64,000 bases of DNA from Rhodopseudomonas julia (GCF_030813515.1 NZ_JAUSUK010000002.1:806001-870000), one strand, 5' to 3'; shown: positions 8,387 to 18,678, counted from the stretch's first letter. Notes: generated from the sequence alone by a model not told the origin. Made by a program: numbers and translations.

Positions 8387-8725
8387 ATGGGCGTTTTGGA
8401 CGAATTGCGGGAGCTGTCGGCCGCGGAAGAGTTTTTCGCGTTTCTCGACGTGCCGTACGATCCGAAGGTGGTGCATGTCGCGCGCCTGCACATTCTGCGG
8501 CGCATGGGCGAATATCTCGCCGCCGACCATCTCGACGATCTCGATGATGAGGTCGCGCGCGAAGCGTGCCGCACGCATCTGGCGCACGCCTATGAGGACT
8601 TCACACGGTCGTCGCCCCTCGAACAGCGCGTCTTCAAGGTGCTGAAGCAGGCCGCGGGTGGCCCGAAGCCGAAATCAAAGCCCTTCGTGGCGCTCAACAC
8701 CCTGACAGGACGCGCCAGCCAGTGA
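8387..8725 (+). CDS. nifW: nitrogenase-stabilizing/protective protein NifW
   Basis: 112-residue NifW, a small protein that associates with the MoFe protein and is linked to its protection or maturation. The core ELSAAEEFFAFLDVPYDP and YEDFTRSSPLEQRVFKVL fit the family. It begins 51 bases after nifV behind GCGGAGG, and is the last gene before a new control region for fixABCX. No nifZ or nifT is seen between nifV and fixA. Confidence 0.9.
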   Translation: MGVLDELRELSAAEEFFAFLDVPYDPKVVHVARLHILRRMGEYLAADHLDDLDDEVAREACRTHLAHAYEDFTRSSPLEQRVFKVLKQAAGGPKPKSKPFVALNTLTGRASQ

Positions 8726-8731
8726 CACTTC

Positions 8732-8747
8732 TGTCGGGTTTGCGACA
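8732..8747 (+). promoter_or_regulatory. NifA upstream activator sequence upstream of fixA
   Basis: TGTCGGGTTTGCGACA fits TGT-N10-ACA exactly, about 90 bases before the -24 element at 8834. The half-sites are extended (TGTCG...CGACA), as in the site at 5051, which also begins TGTCG. Confidence 0.87.
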
Positions 8748-8768
8748 GCTCCCGTCTGCTTTTGATCG

Positions 8769-8786
8769 TGTCGTGCAAACCCGACA
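8769..8786. promoter_or_regulatory. inverted near-copy of the NifA site with 12-base spacing
   Basis: TGTCGTGCAAACCCGACA reads on the other strand as TGTCGGGTTTGC-AC-GACA, which is the NifA site at 8732 with two extra bases, giving TGT-N12-ACA. NifA normally needs N10, so binding may be weak or absent. See findings. Confidence 0.55.
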
Positions 8787-8805
8787 ATCTATAAAAGACC
8801 ATAAA

Positions 8806-8818
8806 TATCAGTTGTTTG
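8806..8818 (+). promoter_or_regulatory. IHF binding site
   Basis: TATCAGTTGTTTG fits the IHF consensus WATCAR-N4-TTR at all fixed positions, within an AT-rich stretch (about 8787-8818) that stands out from the surrounding GC-rich DNA. It lies between the NifA sites and the -24/-12 promoter, where IHF bending helps the activator reach RNA polymerase-sigma54. Confidence 0.75.
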
Positions 8819-8833
8819 GATGGGTTTCGAGAT

Positions 8834-8849
8834 TGGCACGCTGCTTGCG
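8834..8849 (+). promoter_or_regulatory. sigma54 (-24/-12) promoter of fixABCX
   Basis: TGGCACGCTGCTTGCG matches TGGCACG-N4-TTGC, including the essential GG (8835-8836) and GC (8847-8848); only the last W position differs. The fixA start lies 80 bases downstream. Confidence 0.92.
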
Positions 8850-8929
8850 AGAGGCCTGATGAGGTCTTGAATTCGGCACCGACCACCAGATGCAAGCTGG
8901 TTCCGGTGCGCATGAGGAAGGCAGGAACG

Positions 8930-9784
8930 ATGCAGATCGTCGTGTGTATCAAGCAGGTTCCGGACAGCGCCCAGATCCGCGTTCATCCGGTCACCAACAC
9001 CATCATGCGCCAGGGTGTGCCGACCATCATCAACCCTTACGATCTTTTCGCGCTCGAAGAGGCTTTGCGGCTGCGCGACAAGTCCGGCGGAGAGGTGACG
9101 GTGCTCTCCATGGGGCCGCCGATGGCCGAGGATTCGCTGCGCAAGGCGCTGACTTTCGGTGCCGATCGTGCGGTCCTCCTGACGGATCGCTTCTTTGCGG
9201 GCTCCGACACTCTGGCGACGAGCTTTTCGCTGTCGCAGGCAATCAAGAAGATCGGTGAAGTTTGGGGCGCCCCCTCAATCGTCTTTACCGGCAAGCAGAC
9301 GATCGACGGGGATACGGCCCAGGTGGGGCCGGGGATTGCGACGCGTCTCAACCTCAATCAGCTCACTTACGTCGCCAAGATCGGCCCGATCGACCGTGAG
9401 GGCGGCACTATCGAGGTAGAGCGGCGCGCGGAAGGCGGTGTGCAGGTCCTGCAGACGAAGCTTCCCGTTCTCATCACCATGCTCGAAGGCACCAATGAGA
9501 TGCGGCGCGGCTCGCTTTCGGCCGCGCTCTCGGCGGCCAAGGCCGATGTGACGGTGTGGAATGCGGCCGATATCGGCATCGAGGATGTCACAAAATGCGG
9601 CCTGCGCGGCTCGCCGACGGTCGTCAAGCGCGTCTTCGCGCCGACGCCGCGCGAAGAGAAAGCCGAGCAGCTTCCCGTCAGCGGCAAGAGCCCCGACGAG
9701 ATCGCCGATACGCTCATGAATGAAGTTTTCAGCCGGCATCAGACGATCGAAGACGATCTGATGAATTTCGCGGCCGGGCAGTAG
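8930..9784 (+). CDS. fixA: electron-bifurcating flavoprotein beta subunit FixA
   Basis: ETF beta-like subunit of FixABCX, which bifurcates NADH electrons to quinone and to a low-potential ferredoxin or flavodoxin for nitrogenase. 284 residues. The start MQIVVCIKQVPDSAQIRV and the NPYDLFALEEALRL segment are typical. Start: ATG 8930 with GGCAGGAA just upstream; the frame stays open further 5' (to 8816), but that region overlaps the promoter. fixB follows after 12 bases. Confidence 0.94.
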   Translation: MQIVVCIKQVPDSAQIRVHPVTNTIMRQGVPTIINPYDLFALEEALRLRDKSGGEVTVLSMGPPMAEDSLRKALTFGADRAVLLTDRFFAGSDTLATSFSLSQAIKKIGEVWGAPSIVFTGKQTIDGDTAQVGPGIATRLNLNQLTYVAKIGPIDREGGTIEVERRAEGGVQVLQTKLPVLITMLEGTNEMRRGSLSAALSAAKADVTVWNAADIGIEDVTKCGLRGSPTVVKRVFAPTPREEKAEQLPVSGKSPDEIADTLMNEVFSRHQTIEDDLMNFAAGQ

Positions 9785-9796
9785 GAGGCAAAGCCG

Positions 9797-10897
9797 ATGG
9801 CAAACGCGCCAAAGCAGCAAGCCCGCCCCGCAGGCGGTCGGGCCGGCATGAAGAAGGAACTGCCGGAGCATTTCAAGGCCTACCGGCATGTCTGGGTCTT
9901 CATCGAATACGAGCACGGGCATGTGCATCCCGTGTCGCTGGAGCTTCTGGGAGAGGGCCGAAAGCTTGCCGAGAAGCTCGACGTGGAGGTCGTGGGCGTC
10001 CTTTTGGGCGGCGACAAGAGCGAACTCGAGGCGGCCGCGAGGGAAGTCTACGAGCACGGTGCCGACGTTCTCTATCAGGTCGCCGATCCGATGCTCGCAC
10101 ATTACCGCAACGAGACCTACACGAAGTGCCTGACCGATCTCGTCAACACCTACAAGCCGGAGATCCTGCTGCTCGGTGCGACGACGCTCGGCCGCGACCT
10201 CGCAGGCTCGGTGGCGACGACGCTCGCAACGGGGCTGACCGCCGATTGCACGGAGCTTGCGATCGACGACGATCGTTCGCTCGCCGCGACGCGGCCGACC
10301 TTCGGTGGGTCGTTGCTGTGCACGATCTACACGCTCAATTTCCGCCCGCAGATGGCGACAGTGCGGCCGCGTGTCATGGCCATGCCGAAACGCGAGCCGG
10401 GACGCACAGGACGCCTGATCGAGCATCCGCTCAACATGGCTGAGGAGGATGTCGTCACCAAGGTTTTGCGTTTCGTGGCGGACCGCGATTCCAACAAGGT
10501 GCAGCTTGCCTTCGCCGATATCGTCGTGGCCGGCGGGCTTGGGCTTCGCTCGGCCGAGAATTTCCAGCTGGTGAAGGATCTGGCCGAAGTTCTCGGTGCC
10601 GAATATGGCTGCTCACGGCCGCTCGTGCAGAAGGGGTGGGTGCCCGCGGAACGCCAGATCGGCCAGACCGGCAAGACCATCCGGCCGAAGCTCTATATCG
10701 CCGCCGGCATTTCGGGCGCGATCCAGCACCGCGTCGGTGTGGAAGGGGCGGATCTCATCGTCGCCATCAACAGCGACCCGAATGCCCCGATTTTCGATTT
10801 TGCTCATCTCGGCGTGGTGGCCGATGCCCTTGAAGTGCTTCCGGCGCTGACACGGGCATTTGCGAAGCACCTCTCCGTCAACCGCCTGGCAGGCTAA
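9797..10897 (+). CDS. fixB: electron-bifurcating flavoprotein alpha subunit FixB
   Basis: ETF alpha-like subunit that pairs with FixA and binds FAD. 366 residues. The C-terminal FAD domain shows [20 protein letters not shown] and the loop [20 protein letters not shown] followed by a stretch ending [15 protein letters not shown], all family hallmarks. The N-terminus has a 30-residue basic lead before the first domain. RBS TAGGAGG lies before ATG 9797. It lies in the middle of fixABCX, ten bases ahead of fixC. Confidence 0.94.
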   Translation: MANAPKQQARPAGGRAGMKKELPEHFKAYRHVWVFIEYEHGHVHPVSLELLGEGRKLAEKLDVEVVGVLLGGDKSELEAAAREVYEHGADVLYQVADPMLAHYRNETYTKCLTDLVNTYKPEILLLGATTLGRDLAGSVATTLATGLTADCTELAIDDDRSLAATRPTFGGSLLCTIYTLNFRPQMATVRPRVMAMPKREPGRTGRLIEHPLNMAEEDVVTKVLRFVADRDSNKVQLAFADIVVAGGLGLRSAENFQLVKDLAEVLGAEYGCSRPLVQKGWVPAERQIGQTGKTIRPKLYIAAGISGAIQHRVGVEGADLIVAINSDPNAPIFDFAHLGVVADALEVLPALTRAFAKHLSVNRLAG

Positions 10898-10907
10898 GGA
10901 GGCAGCC

Positions 10908-12215
10908 ATGGTCGAACAGCGTTTCGATGCGATCGTTGTTGGTGCAGGGCCCTCGGGCAACGCCGCGGCCTACACCCTGGCGAAGGAGGGATTGAACGTC
11001 CTGCAGCTGGAGCGCGGGGAATATGCCGGCTCCAAGAACGTCCAGGGCGCGATCCTCTATTCCGATGCGCTCGAGAAGCTCATCCCGAACTTTCGCGAGG
11101 ATGCACCGCTCGAGCGCCATGTCATCGAGCAGCGTCTGTGGATGCTCGACGACGCGTCCTACACCGGCATGCATTACCGCTCGGAAGAGTTCAACGAAGA
11201 GAAGCCGAACCGCTACACGATCATCCGCGCGCAGTTCGACAAATGGTTCAGCCAGAAGGTTCGCGATGCCGGCGCGACCGTCCTCTACGAGACGACGGTC
11301 AAGGAACTCATCCGCAACACCTCGGGCAAGGTGATCGGTGTCCAGACCGACCGCGAGGATGGCGCGGTGATGGCCGATGTCGTCATTCTTGCGGAAGGCG
11401 TCAACGGCCTCGTCGGGCAGCGTTCGGGGCTGCGCGATGAGCTGAAGCCGGACACCGTGGCGCTTGCGGTCAAAGAAATGCACTTCCTGCCGCGCGACGT
11501 CATCGAAAGCCGGTTCAACCTCAAGGGCGACGAGGGCGTCGTCATCGAGGCGATGGGCAGCGTGACGCTCGGCATGACCGGGACCGCCTTCCTCTACACC
11601 AACGAGGAATCGATCTCCGTGGGCATCGGCTGCCTCGTCTCCGACTTCACGGAGAAGCGCGAGGCGCCCTACGAACTCCTGGAGAGGTTCAAGTCGCATC
11701 CGGCGATCGCGCCGCTTCTGGCGGGCTCCGAGGTGAAGGAATATGCCGCTCATCTCATCCCGGAAGGCGGCTACAACGCCATCCCCTCGCTCTTCGGCGA
11801 TGGCTGGCTGATGGTCGGAGATGCCGGGCATTTCGTGAATGCGGTGCACCGCGAAGGCTCCAACCTTGCCATGACCACGGGCCGCGTTGCCGCGGAAACC
11901 GTCGTGCGGCTGCACCGCATGCGCAAGGAGATGACGAAAGCCAATCTCGCCGAATATCAGGAGCGGCTGGAGAAGACGTTCGTCCTCAAGGACATGCGCA
12001 AATACCGCAAAATCCCGGCCTTCCTGCACGGCAACAAGGAGACGCTCTTCGGCCTCTATCCGCGTCTCTTGAGCAAGGCGGCGCAGACATGGTTCCGCGT
12101 CGATGGGCTGGACAAGAAGGCGAAGGAGAAAGCGATCGTCTCCTCGTTCCGCCAGGCGCGGACATTGAGGGGCATGATCGGCGACGCATTCAAACTGGCG
12201 AGGGCCTGGCGATGA
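10908..12215 (+). CDS. fixC: FixC, ETF-quinone-oxidoreductase-like flavoprotein
   Basis: FAD protein of the FixABCX complex that passes the high-potential branch of electrons to quinone at the membrane. 435 residues, with a dinucleotide-binding motif [19 protein letters not shown] near the N-terminus and the second FAD motif [21 protein letters not shown] in the C-terminal half. RBS AAGGAGG precedes ATG 10908. The stop overlaps fixX in an ATGA arrangement, so FixC and FixX are translationally coupled. Confidence 0.94.
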   Translation: MVEQRFDAIVVGAGPSGNAAAYTLAKEGLNVLQLERGEYAGSKNVQGAILYSDALEKLIPNFREDAPLERHVIEQRLWMLDDASYTGMHYRSEEFNEEKPNRYTIIRAQFDKWFSQKVRDAGATVLYETTVKELIRNTSGKVIGVQTDREDGAVMADVVILAEGVNGLVGQRSGLRDELKPDTVALAVKEMHFLPRDVIESRFNLKGDEGVVIEAMGSVTLGMTGTAFLYTNEESISVGIGCLVSDFTEKREAPYELLERFKSHPAIAPLLAGSEVKEYAAHLIPEGGYNAIPSLFGDGWLMVGDAGHFVNAVHREGSNLAMTTGRVAAETVVRLHRMRKEMTKANLAEYQERLEKTFVLKDMRKYRKIPAFLHGNKETLFGLYPRLLSKAAQTWFRVDGLDKKAKEKAIVSSFRQARTLRGMIGDAFKLARAWR

Positions 12216-12511
12216 GCACGGAGACAGATAGCGTGAAGGTTGAGGAAAAGCTTTACTACAACCGTTACGTGGTGGATGCAGGCCGTCCGCACGTCAAGAT
12301 CCGCCCGCATGAGGTGCCGTCTCAGGCGCTTCTGGCGCTGACGAAGATCTGCCCGGCCGGCTGCTATGCCCTCAACGACAAGGGGCAGGTCGAGGTGACG
12401 CCGGACGGCTGCATGGAATGCGGCACCTGCCGCATCGTCTGTGCCGATACCCACGACATCGAGTGGAATTATCCGCGCGGCGGCTTCGGCGTGTTGTTCA
12501 AGTTCGGCTGA
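12212..12511 (+). CDS. fixX: ferredoxin-like protein FixX
   Basis: 99-residue ferredoxin-like subunit that docks on FixC and links ETF-type electron flow to quinone. Cysteines sit in CPAGCYAL and [11 protein letters not shown], as in FixX and ETF-QO C-termini, followed by [10 protein letters not shown], the typical tail. The ATG overlaps the fixC stop by 4 bases. It is the last nif/fix gene in the window; nothing after it looks nitrogen-related. Confidence 0.94.
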   Translation: MSTETDSVKVEEKLYYNRYVVDAGRPHVKIRPHEVPSQALLALTKICPAGCYALNDKGQVEVTPDGCMECGTCRIVCADTHDIEWNYPRGGFGVLFKFG

Positions 12512-12667
12512 GGCTCGCCTCGGTCGGGCAGGCTGTCATGGACGGTGCCAGGGGGCTTCGGCCGGACATGCAGCCTGCCTATCCTTTTTCGCTCGCGAAA
12601 CTGACAGGAGCGAGGTCTGAAAGAGCGGGGCGGCTGATTTTGTCGGGCGTCACCCTATATCGCGGGA

Positions 12668-13453
12668 ATGGCCTTTTTCTCCGCAGCACGAAGTGCTCCG
12701 CTACACGCCGTGCCGGATGGATGTCGCGTCTATGCGATTGGCGACATCCACGGGCGGTTCGACCTGCTTCTCGATCTGCAGGATCAGATCAAAGCCGACC
12801 TTGAGACGTCCCCTCCGGAAGAGAGCGTCGAGATCTTTCTGGGCGATTATATCGATCGTGGTCCCAATTCCCGCGCCGTGCTGGAGTATCTGTTCGCAGG
12901 CGAAAAGCTCTGCGACCGGCGCGTCTGCCTCAAGGGCAACCACGAGGCGGTGCTTCTCGAGGTCCTCTCCGATCCGGGCATGCTTCCCTATTGGTGCGGG
13001 CAGGGCGGGTCGGCGACTTTACGGTCGTTCGGCGTTGCGCCTCCTTCGGGCGGAGATCAACGCTCGCTTGTCACCTGCCATCAGGCTCTGCTGCAGGCGC
13101 TGAGCGGCGGTTTCGAGCAATTTCTGCGTTCGCTTGCTTTGAGCGAGAGCGTCGGCGATTATTTCTTCGTTCACGCCGGGATCGATCCCAGACGTCCCAT
13201 GCGGGCGCAGCGGGAGGAGGATCTCGTGTGGATCCGCGAGCCGTTCCTCTCAAGCGGGCGGGATTTCGGCTTCTGTGTCGTGCATGGGCACACGCCTTGC
13301 GACGAGGTCGACATCCGCGCCAACCGCATCGACATCGACACGCGCGCCTTTGCTTCCGGTCGGCTGACCTGCCTCGTTCTGGAAAGCGGCGAGCGCCGCT
13401 TTCTGCAGACGCAGGATGTGGCAGAGCCCGAAGCTGCCGTCAGGCAGCCGTGA
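12668..13453 (+). CDS. metallophosphoesterase, serine/threonine protein phosphatase (PPP) family
   Basis: 261-residue cytosolic phosphoesterase with the PPP metal motifs in order: GDIHGRFD (about 27-34), GDYIDRGPNSR (about 58-68), KGNHE (about 91-95) and the late histidines HGHTP. The short bacterial form suggests a protein Ser/Thr phosphatase or a diadenosine tetraphosphatase relative; the substrate is unknown. The 156-base gap after fixX shows no nif-type promoter. The 3' end overlaps the convergent prenyltransferase gene by 14 bases. ATG 12668 has only a weak ribosome site. Confidence 0.85.
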   Translation: MAFFSAARSAPLHAVPDGCRVYAIGDIHGRFDLLLDLQDQIKADLETSPPEESVEIFLGDYIDRGPNSRAVLEYLFAGEKLCDRRVCLKGNHEAVLLEVLSDPGMLPYWCGQGGSATLRSFGVAPPSGGDQRSLVTCHQALLQALSGGFEQFLRSLALSESVGDYFFVHAGIDPRRPMRAQREEDLVWIREPFLSSGRDFGFCVVHGHTPCDEVDIRANRIDIDTRAFASGRLTCLVLESGERRFLQTQDVAEPEAAVRQP

Positions 13454-14366
13454 AGATCAGACCAAGGCTAACGGTGAGACAGAGAGCGGCCTGAACCGAG
13501 GCCGTTTGCCCGAGACAGCCGTTGAAATCGGCAGGCGTCGTGGCATTGCGGAAAGCTACGTGGGCCTTCCAGGCAAGCGGAATGCAGACGAGCCCCAGGA
13601 GAGCGCCGGTCAGGTGTTCGCCGACGAGGGCCAGAAGCGTGATCATCACAAAACTCGCGGCCAGAAGACGGCCGTAGAGCCGTCCGGCGCCCAGAGGCCC
13701 GACGCGGATGGCGAGCGTCTGACGGCCGGCGAGCGTGTCGGTTTCGCGGTCGCGCGTATTGTTGACGAGGAGAACGGCGGCTGCCGGCAATCCGATCGCC
13801 AGTCCGAGAAGAATGGCGGGGAAGTCGATGAAACCCGTTTGCAGATAGAAGGTCCCGTCAACGGCGACGAGGCCGAAAAAGGTTATCACGAAGGCTTCGC
13901 CCCACGGGCTGCGCGAGATCGGCCAGGGTCCGGAGGAATAGGCATAGCCGGCGATCAGCGACAGGATGCCGACAATAAGGATCGGGATGCCGCCGGCCTG
14001 GATGAGATAAAGGCCGCCGAGGGCTGCGATAAAGAAGGCAAGATGGGTGGCGTGGAAGACCTCGCGCGCGGTCGCCCATCCCTTCTGCGTCACCCGGGGT
14101 GGGCCGATACGGCCGGAATCATCTGTTCCGTTCAAAGCATCGACGGCGTCATTGTTGAGGTTGGTGCCGATCTGGATGGCAACGGCCGAGATCAAGGTCA
14201 CCAGAGCCAGGAGCAGGTGAAAATCGCCATTCTGCGCCCATGCGAGCGTCAGGCCGGCGACCACCGGCGAGACAGAGAGCGCCAGCGTGCGCGGACGAAT
14301 GGCGTACCACCAAATGGCGAAGGGAGACGGTTTTTCCGGGGTCATCGCATCGACCATAACCATCAT
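13440..14366 (-). CDS. UbiA-family prenyltransferase, MenA-like
   Basis: About 308 residues with eight to nine hydrophobic segments. The two aspartate-rich motifs of the UbiA superfamily are clear: NLNNDAVDALNGTDDSGR (first) and NNTRDRETDTLAGRQTLA (second). Their wording is closest to 1,4-dihydroxy-2-naphthoate polyprenyltransferase (MenA), which attaches the isoprenoid tail in menaquinone synthesis, but other aromatic acceptors are possible. Start is uncertain: ATG at 14366, 14363, 14357 and 14345 all precede the conserved core, and the frame is open to 14450. No other quinone gene is nearby. Confidence 0.75.
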   Translation of the reverse strand: MMVMVDAMTPEKPSPFAIWWYAIRPRTLALSVSPVVAGLTLAWAQNGDFHLLLALVTLISAVAIQIGTNLNNDAVDALNGTDDSGRIGPPRVTQKGWATAREVFHATHLAFFIAALGGLYLIQAGGIPILIVGILSLIAGYAYSSGPWPISRSPWGEAFVITFFGLVAVDGTFYLQTGFIDFPAILLGLAIGLPAAAVLLVNNTRDRETDTLAGRQTLAIRVGPLGAGRLYGRLLAASFVMITLLALVGEHLTGALLGLVCIPLAWKAHVAFRNATTPADFNGCLGQTASVQAALCLTVSLGLIFTAA

Positions 14367-14428
14367 GCTGTCGCCGAGCTGTGGGCGGCGCCGATGGTAT
14401 TTGTATTGCAAGATTGGCCCGGTGTAAC

Positions 14429-14456
14429 GAGCCGTTGACACTAGGGTCAACGGCTC
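14429..14456. repeat. 11-bp perfect hairpin between menA-like gene and cysNC
   Basis: GAGCCGTTGAC-ACTAGG-GTCAACGGCTC, followed on the + strand by TTTCT. It lies in the 139-base gap after cysNC and before the menA-like start (both minus strand). On the minus strand, where the genes are read, it lacks a T run, so it is at best a weak cysNC terminator; it could also act as an operator for the downstream gene. Confidence 0.5.
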
Positions 14457-14505
14457 TTTCTGTCCTTCAGGGTGCGGCCCTTTGGAGCGGCGCTTTAGCC
14501 GCCGC

Positions 14506-16404
14506 TCAGCTAAGTCGGCCGTTCTGGCGCAGGTAAGCGATGATCTCGTCGGCCAATTCTTCCGGCGTAGCCGAGGTCGTATCGACCGTGATTTCGGCGT
14601 TTTCCGGCACCTGATAGGGTGAATCGATGCCCGTGAAATTCTTCAGCTGTCCGGCGCGCGCCTTTGCGTAGAGGCCCTTGGGGTCACGCTTTTCGGCAAT
14701 GTCGAGAGGCGTGTCGACGAAGACCTCGACGAATTCGCCCTCCATCATCAGCTGACGTGCCATCTGCCGCTCTGAGCGGAAGGGCGAGATGAAGGAGACG
14801 AGCACGATCAGGCCGGCGTCCGTCATCAACCTCGCCGTCTCGGCGACGCGGCGGATGTTCTCCACCCGGTCGGCGTCGGTGAAGCCGAGATCGCGGTTGA
14901 GACCGTGGCGGACATTGTCGCCGTCGAGCGTGATCGTGTGCCTGCCGGCCGCATAGAGCTTCTTCTCGACCCAATTGGCGACGGTGGACTTGCCGGCGCC
15001 GGAGAGCCCGGTGAACCACAACACCGTCGGCTTCTGGTTCTTGAGACGCGCGCGGGCATTGCGGTCCACATCGAGCGACTGCCAGTGGATGTTGGCGGCA
15101 CGTCTCAACGAGAAATCGACCATGCCAGCGGCAACCGTCGAATGGGTGAAGCGGTCGATCAGGATGAAGCCGCCGGTTTCGCGGTTCTCGCCGTAAGGAT
15201 CGAAAGCAATCGGGTGCGCCAGTGATAGGTTGGCAAATCCGATCTCGTTCAGTTCCAGGACCTTGCCTGCCGTCTCTTCGAGGGTATCGACGGAGAGGTG
15301 ATGCTTGAGTTCGCTCACCTGCGCAGAGACCATGCGGTTGGCCGCCTTCAGCCAATATGGCCGGCCCGGCAGAAGCGGTTCTTCCGCCATCCAGACGAGA
15401 TGGGCGGCGATTTGATCCGTCACTTCCGGCCGGTTGTCCGCCGGCACCAGAACGTCGCCGCGGGCGATATCGACCTCGTCGGCAAGCCGCAGCATGATCG
15501 ACTGGCCGGCGACGGCCTCTTCAAGCGAATTCTCGCCGATGTCGATCGCCGTCACGCGGCTCTTCTTACCAGAGGCAGCCACCACGACTTCGTCGCCGAC
15601 GGCGATGCGCCCGGATGAGATCGTGCCTGCGTAGCCGCGAAAAGTATGGTCGGGCCGGCACACCCATTGCACGGGAAAGCGCAACGGCGTTTCGACAAGC
15701 CCCGGAGCCGACGGCGCCTCCTCCAGAAAGGGCAGAAGGGCCGGACCCTGCCACCATGGGAGGCGGGAGCTCGGGCCCGTGACGTTGTCGCCTTCGCGCG
15801 CAGAGAGCGGGATCGGTGTGACGCTCTCGATGCGCGTGCGCTTGGCAAAGGCCGCAAAATCTTCCGCGATCTTCTCAAAAACGCTCTCATCGTAGCCGAC
15901 GAGATCCATCTTGTTGACGGCGAGCACGACCTGTTTGATGCCCATCAGCGAGCAGATCAGGGCATGGCGCCGTGTCTGCCGCGACAGACCCTTTTCGGCA
16001 TCGACCAGGAGAATGGCGAGCTCGGCGGTCGATGCGCCGGTTGCCATGTTGCGGGTGTACTGCTCGTGGCCTGGCGTGTCGGCGATGATGAAGCGGCGGC
16101 GGGGCGTTGCAAAGAAGCGCCAGGCGACGTCGATGGTGATGCCTTGTTCGCGCTCTGCCTCGAGCCCGTCGACGAGAAGTGCAAAGTCGATGTCGCCGCC
16201 GGTCGTGCCGTGGCGGCGGCTGTCGCGCTCCAGATCGGCGATCTGGTCCTGCAAGAGCAGCTTGGAATCGTAAAGCAGGCGACCGATCAGGGTCGATTTG
16301 CCGTCATCGACGGAGCCGCAGGTCAGAACGCGCAGGGTGTCGGGCGCGGCAAGCGTGCCGGCGAGCGTCTGCATGCTCGCGGGATTGGTGTCGGCGGTGT
16401 CCAT
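14506..16404 (-). CDS. cysNC: bifunctional sulfate adenylyltransferase large subunit / APS kinase CysNC
   Basis: 632-residue fusion that activates sulfate: the N-terminal CysN GTPase drives APS formation with CysD, and the C-terminal kinase phosphorylates APS to PAPS. Visible motifs: G1 GSVDDGKST (30-38), G3 [13 protein letters not shown]4 NKMD; then the kinase P-loop GLSGAGKST at about residues 463-471 and [11 protein letters not shown]. This is the fused form known in rhizobia (also as NodQ). It overlaps the cysD stop by one base, so the two are coupled. Confidence 0.95.
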   Translation of the reverse strand: MDTADTNPASMQTLAGTLAAPDTLRVLTCGSVDDGKSTLIGRLLYDSKLLLQDQIADLERDSRRHGTTGGDIDFALLVDGLEAEREQGITIDVAWRFFATPRRRFIIADTPGHEQYTRNMATGASTAELAILLVDAEKGLSRQTRRHALICSLMGIKQVVLAVNKMDLVGYDESVFEKIAEDFAAFAKRTRIESVTPIPLSAREGDNVTGPSSRLPWWQGPALLPFLEEAPSAPGLVETPLRFPVQWVCRPDHTFRGYAGTISSGRIAVGDEVVVAASGKKSRVTAIDIGENSLEEAVAGQSIMLRLADEVDIARGDVLVPADNRPEVTDQIAAHLVWMAEEPLLPGRPYWLKAANRMVSAQVSELKHHLSVDTLEETAGKVLELNEIGFANLSLAHPIAFDPYGENRETGGFILIDRFTHSTVAAGMVDFSLRRAANIHWQSLDVDRNARARLKNQKPTVLWFTGLSGAGKSTVANWVEKKLYAAGRHTITLDGDNVRHGLNRDLGFTDADRVENIRRVAETARLMTDAGLIVLVSFISPFRSERQMARQLMMEGEFVEVFVDTPLDIAEKRDPKGLYAKARAGQLKNFTGIDSPYQVPENAEITVDTTSATPEELADEIIAYLRQNGRLS

Positions 16405-17309
16405 CAGAAGTAGCCTTCCCGCTTCTTGCGCTCCATGGAAGCCGAGGCCTCCCGGTCGATGGCGCGGCCGCCACGCTCCGACTGGGTCGCGCCCATGGTT
16501 TCCATGACCACTTCGGCAAGCGTGGTCGCCGTCGATTCCACAGCTCCTGTCAGGGGATAGCAGCCGAGCGTGCGAAACCGGATGAGCCGTTGTTGCGGGA
16601 CTTCGCCCGGCATTAGCCGCATGCGCTCGTCATCGACCATGATCCATTGGTCGTCGCGCTTCACGACAGGCCGTTCTGCCGCGAAATAAAGCGGCACGAG
16701 CGGAATGTTTTCGCGCTCGATATAGGTCCAGATGTCGAGCTCGGTCCAGTTGGAGAGAGGGAAGACGCGCATCGATTCGCCCTCGTGGATGAGGGTGTTG
16801 TAGAGCCGCCAGATCTCCGGGCGCTGATTGCGCGGATCCCAGCCATGGCTCTTGGAGCGGAAAGAGAAGATCCGCTCCTTGGCACGTGACTTTTCCTCGT
16901 CGCGGCGGGCGCCGCCGAAGGCTGCATCGAAATGATGCCTGTCGAGCGCCTGCTTCAGACCTTCCGTCTTCATGACGCGCGTGTAATTGGCGCCGTGGTC
17001 GAAGGGGTTGAGGCCGGCGGCGACGCCTTCCTGGTTGACGTGGACAATGAGCTCCATGCCCGCCTCGGCCGCCATTCGATTGCGGAAGGCGTACATGTCA
17101 CGAAACTTCCAGGTCGTGTCGACATGCAGGAGCGGGAAGGGAGGCGGAGCCGGATGGAAGGCCTTGCGCGCGAGATGCAACATGACCGACGAATCCTTGC
17201 CGATCGAATAGAGCATCACCGGGTTGCGGCATTCTGCTGCCACTTCCCTGAAAATGTGCAGGCTTTCTGCTTCCAACCGGTCAAGGTGGGACAGATTTGC
17301 GGACATGTG
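16404..17309 (-). CDS. cysD: sulfate adenylyltransferase small subunit CysD
   Basis: 301-residue ATP sulfurylase subunit of the PAPS reductase/N-type ATP pyrophosphatase fold. It joins sulfate and ATP into APS with CysN. Motifs: [15 protein letters not shown] (PP-loop SxGKDS) near residue 37, then [10 protein letters not shown] and the basic [19 protein letters not shown] region. ATG 17309 gives the family N-terminus [21 protein letters not shown]; upstream in-frame codons are not family-like. First gene of the cysD-cysNC pair. Confidence 0.95.
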   Translation of the reverse strand, partial: HMSANLSHLDRLEAESLHIFREVAAECRNPVMLYSIGKDSSVMLHLARKAFHPAPPPFPLLHVDTTWKFRDMYAFRNRMAAEAGMELIVHVNQEGVAAGLNPFDHGANYTRVMKTEGLKQALDRHHFDAAFGGARRDEEKSRAKERIFSFRSKSHGWDPRNQRPEIWRLYNTLIHEGESMRVFPLSNWTELDIWTYIERENIPLVPLYFAAERPVVKRDDQWIMVDDERMRLMPGEVPQQRLIRFRTLGCYPLTGAVESTATTLAEVVMETMGATQSERGGRAIDREASASMERKKREGYF

Positions 17310-17328
17310 TCTTACAGTTCGAGAAATC

Positions 17329-18678
17329 TCAGGAGGATACAAGACGCGGACGTGCCGGGCTCTTGGGCTCGGCAGTATGCGGCTTGCGGCCAACGCTGTG
17401 ATAGTTGAAGGCGTGAGGTGCCACTTCTTCTGGCGGATAGATATTTCGCAGATCGATTAGGACATTGCCCCGCATCGTCCGCGAAAGCGTGGCGAGATTA
17501 AGGGCGCGGTACTCGTTCCACTCCGTCATGATGACGAGGCCGTCGGCACCTTCGGCTGCGGCATAAGGCGAATTGCACCAGGTTACATCCGGCAGCAGCG
17601 GTTTTGCCGCCTCTGCCGCCTGGGGATCGTGGGCGCGAATGGTGGCTCCCGCCGCCTGGAGCGCGGGAATGGCGGTCAGGCTCGGGGCCTCGCGGATGTC
17701 ATCGGTGTTCGGTTTGAAGGCGATGCCGAGCACGGCGATCGTCTTGCCTTCGACGCTGCCGCCATGTGCGGCAATCACCCGGTCGGGGATCGAGCGCATG
17801 CGCTCCTCGTTGACGGCGATCGTGGTTTCGACAAGACGGATCGGACTGCCCAGACGGCGCGCGGTCGCGGCAAGCGCCCGCGTGTCCTTCGGGAAGCAGG
17901 AGCCGCCATAGCCCGGCCCCGGATGCAGGAATTTCGGACCGATGCGATTGTCGAGACCGATACCGCGGGCGATGTCCTGCACGTTGCCGCCAACGGTTTC
18001 GCAAAGGTCAGCAATTTCGTTGATGAAGCTGATCTTCATCGCCAGGAAGGCGTTCGCCGCGTATTTCGTGATTTCCGCGTTTTCCAGGCTGGTGAAGACG
18101 ATCGGTGTCTGACGCAGATTGAGTGGGCGATAAAGCGCCTTCAGAACCTGTTCGCCGCGCTCGTCCTCCACGCCCACGACAACGCGGTCCGGGCGGAGGA
18201 AATCTTCGATCGCCGCACCTTCGCGGAGGAATTCAGGATTGGAGGCGACAGAGAATTCTTTGTTCGGGGCCGTCTCCTCGATGATGCGCCGCACTTCGCG
18301 GCAGGTCCCGACGACGACCGTCGATTTGATGACCACGACGGAGCCGGAGCGCATGGCTTCGCCGACTTCACGAGCTGCGGCATAGACATAGGAGAGGTCG
18401 GCTTCGCCATCGCCTCGGCGTGTCGGCGTGCCGACCGCGATGAAGATGACGTCGGCGTTCTCGACGGCGCCGGGGAGGTCGGTGGTGAAGGTCAGCCTGT
18501 CGGCATTTTTGACCATCAGCTCGGCGAGGCCGGGCTCGTAGATCGGCACTTCACCCCGCTGCAGAGCCGCGATCTTTGCCTGATCCTTGTCGACACAGGT
18601 GACGTCGAAGCCAAACTCCGAAAAGCAGACACCTGAGACCAAGCCCACATAGCCGGTCCCAATCATCGTGATGCGCAT
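17329..18678 (-). CDS. UDP-glucose 6-dehydrogenase
   Basis: 449-residue NAD-dependent dehydrogenase oxidizing UDP-glucose to UDP-glucuronate, a precursor of acidic polysaccharides and lipids. Features: N-terminal Rossmann motif [19 protein letters not shown], substrate loop [14 protein letters not shown], the catalytic cysteine in [10 protein letters not shown] (C261), and the second nucleotide domain [18 protein letters not shown]. The length matches the family. It is transcribed in the same direction as cysDN, 19 bases upstream of cysD, so the three genes may share a transcript. Confidence 0.95.
   Translation of the reverse strand: MRITMIGTGYVGLVSGVCFSEFGFDVTCVDKDQAKIAALQRGEVPIYEPGLAELMVKNADRLTFTTDLPGAVENADVIFIAVGTPTRRGDGEADLSYVYAAAREVGEAMRSGSVVVIKSTVVVGTCREVRRIIEETAPNKEFSVASNPEFLREGAAIEDFLRPDRVVVGVEDERGEQVLKALYRPLNLRQTPIVFTSLENAEITKYAANAFLAMKISFINEIADLCETVGGNVQDIARGIGLDNRIGPKFLHPGPGYGGSCFPKDTRALAATARRLGSPIRLVETTIAVNEERMRSIPDRVIAAHGGSVEGKTIAVLGIAFKPNTDDIREAPSLTAIPALQAAGATIRAHDPQAAEAAKPLLPDVTWCNSPYAAAEGADGLVIMTEWNEYRALNLATLSRTMRGNVLIDLRNIYPPEEVAPHAFNYHSVGRKPHTAEPKSPARPRLVSS

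Noticed and set aside
7613-8587. 324-codon minus-strand frame over nifV and nifW
   Set aside because: Shadow of nifV/nifW; no ribosome site or domain.
13416-14438. 340-codon + strand frame over the MenA-like gene
   Set aside because: Antisense to a membrane enzyme with conserved aspartate motifs; its translation is hydrophilic and without a family.
14429-14456. Strong intrinsic terminator for cysNC
   Set aside because: The stem is strong, but on the minus strand there is no T tract after it, so it is reported only as a hairpin.
17629-18636. 335-codon + strand frame over the UDP-glucose dehydrogenase gene
   Set aside because: Antisense to a secure gene; Arg/Asp/Gly-rich shadow translation.
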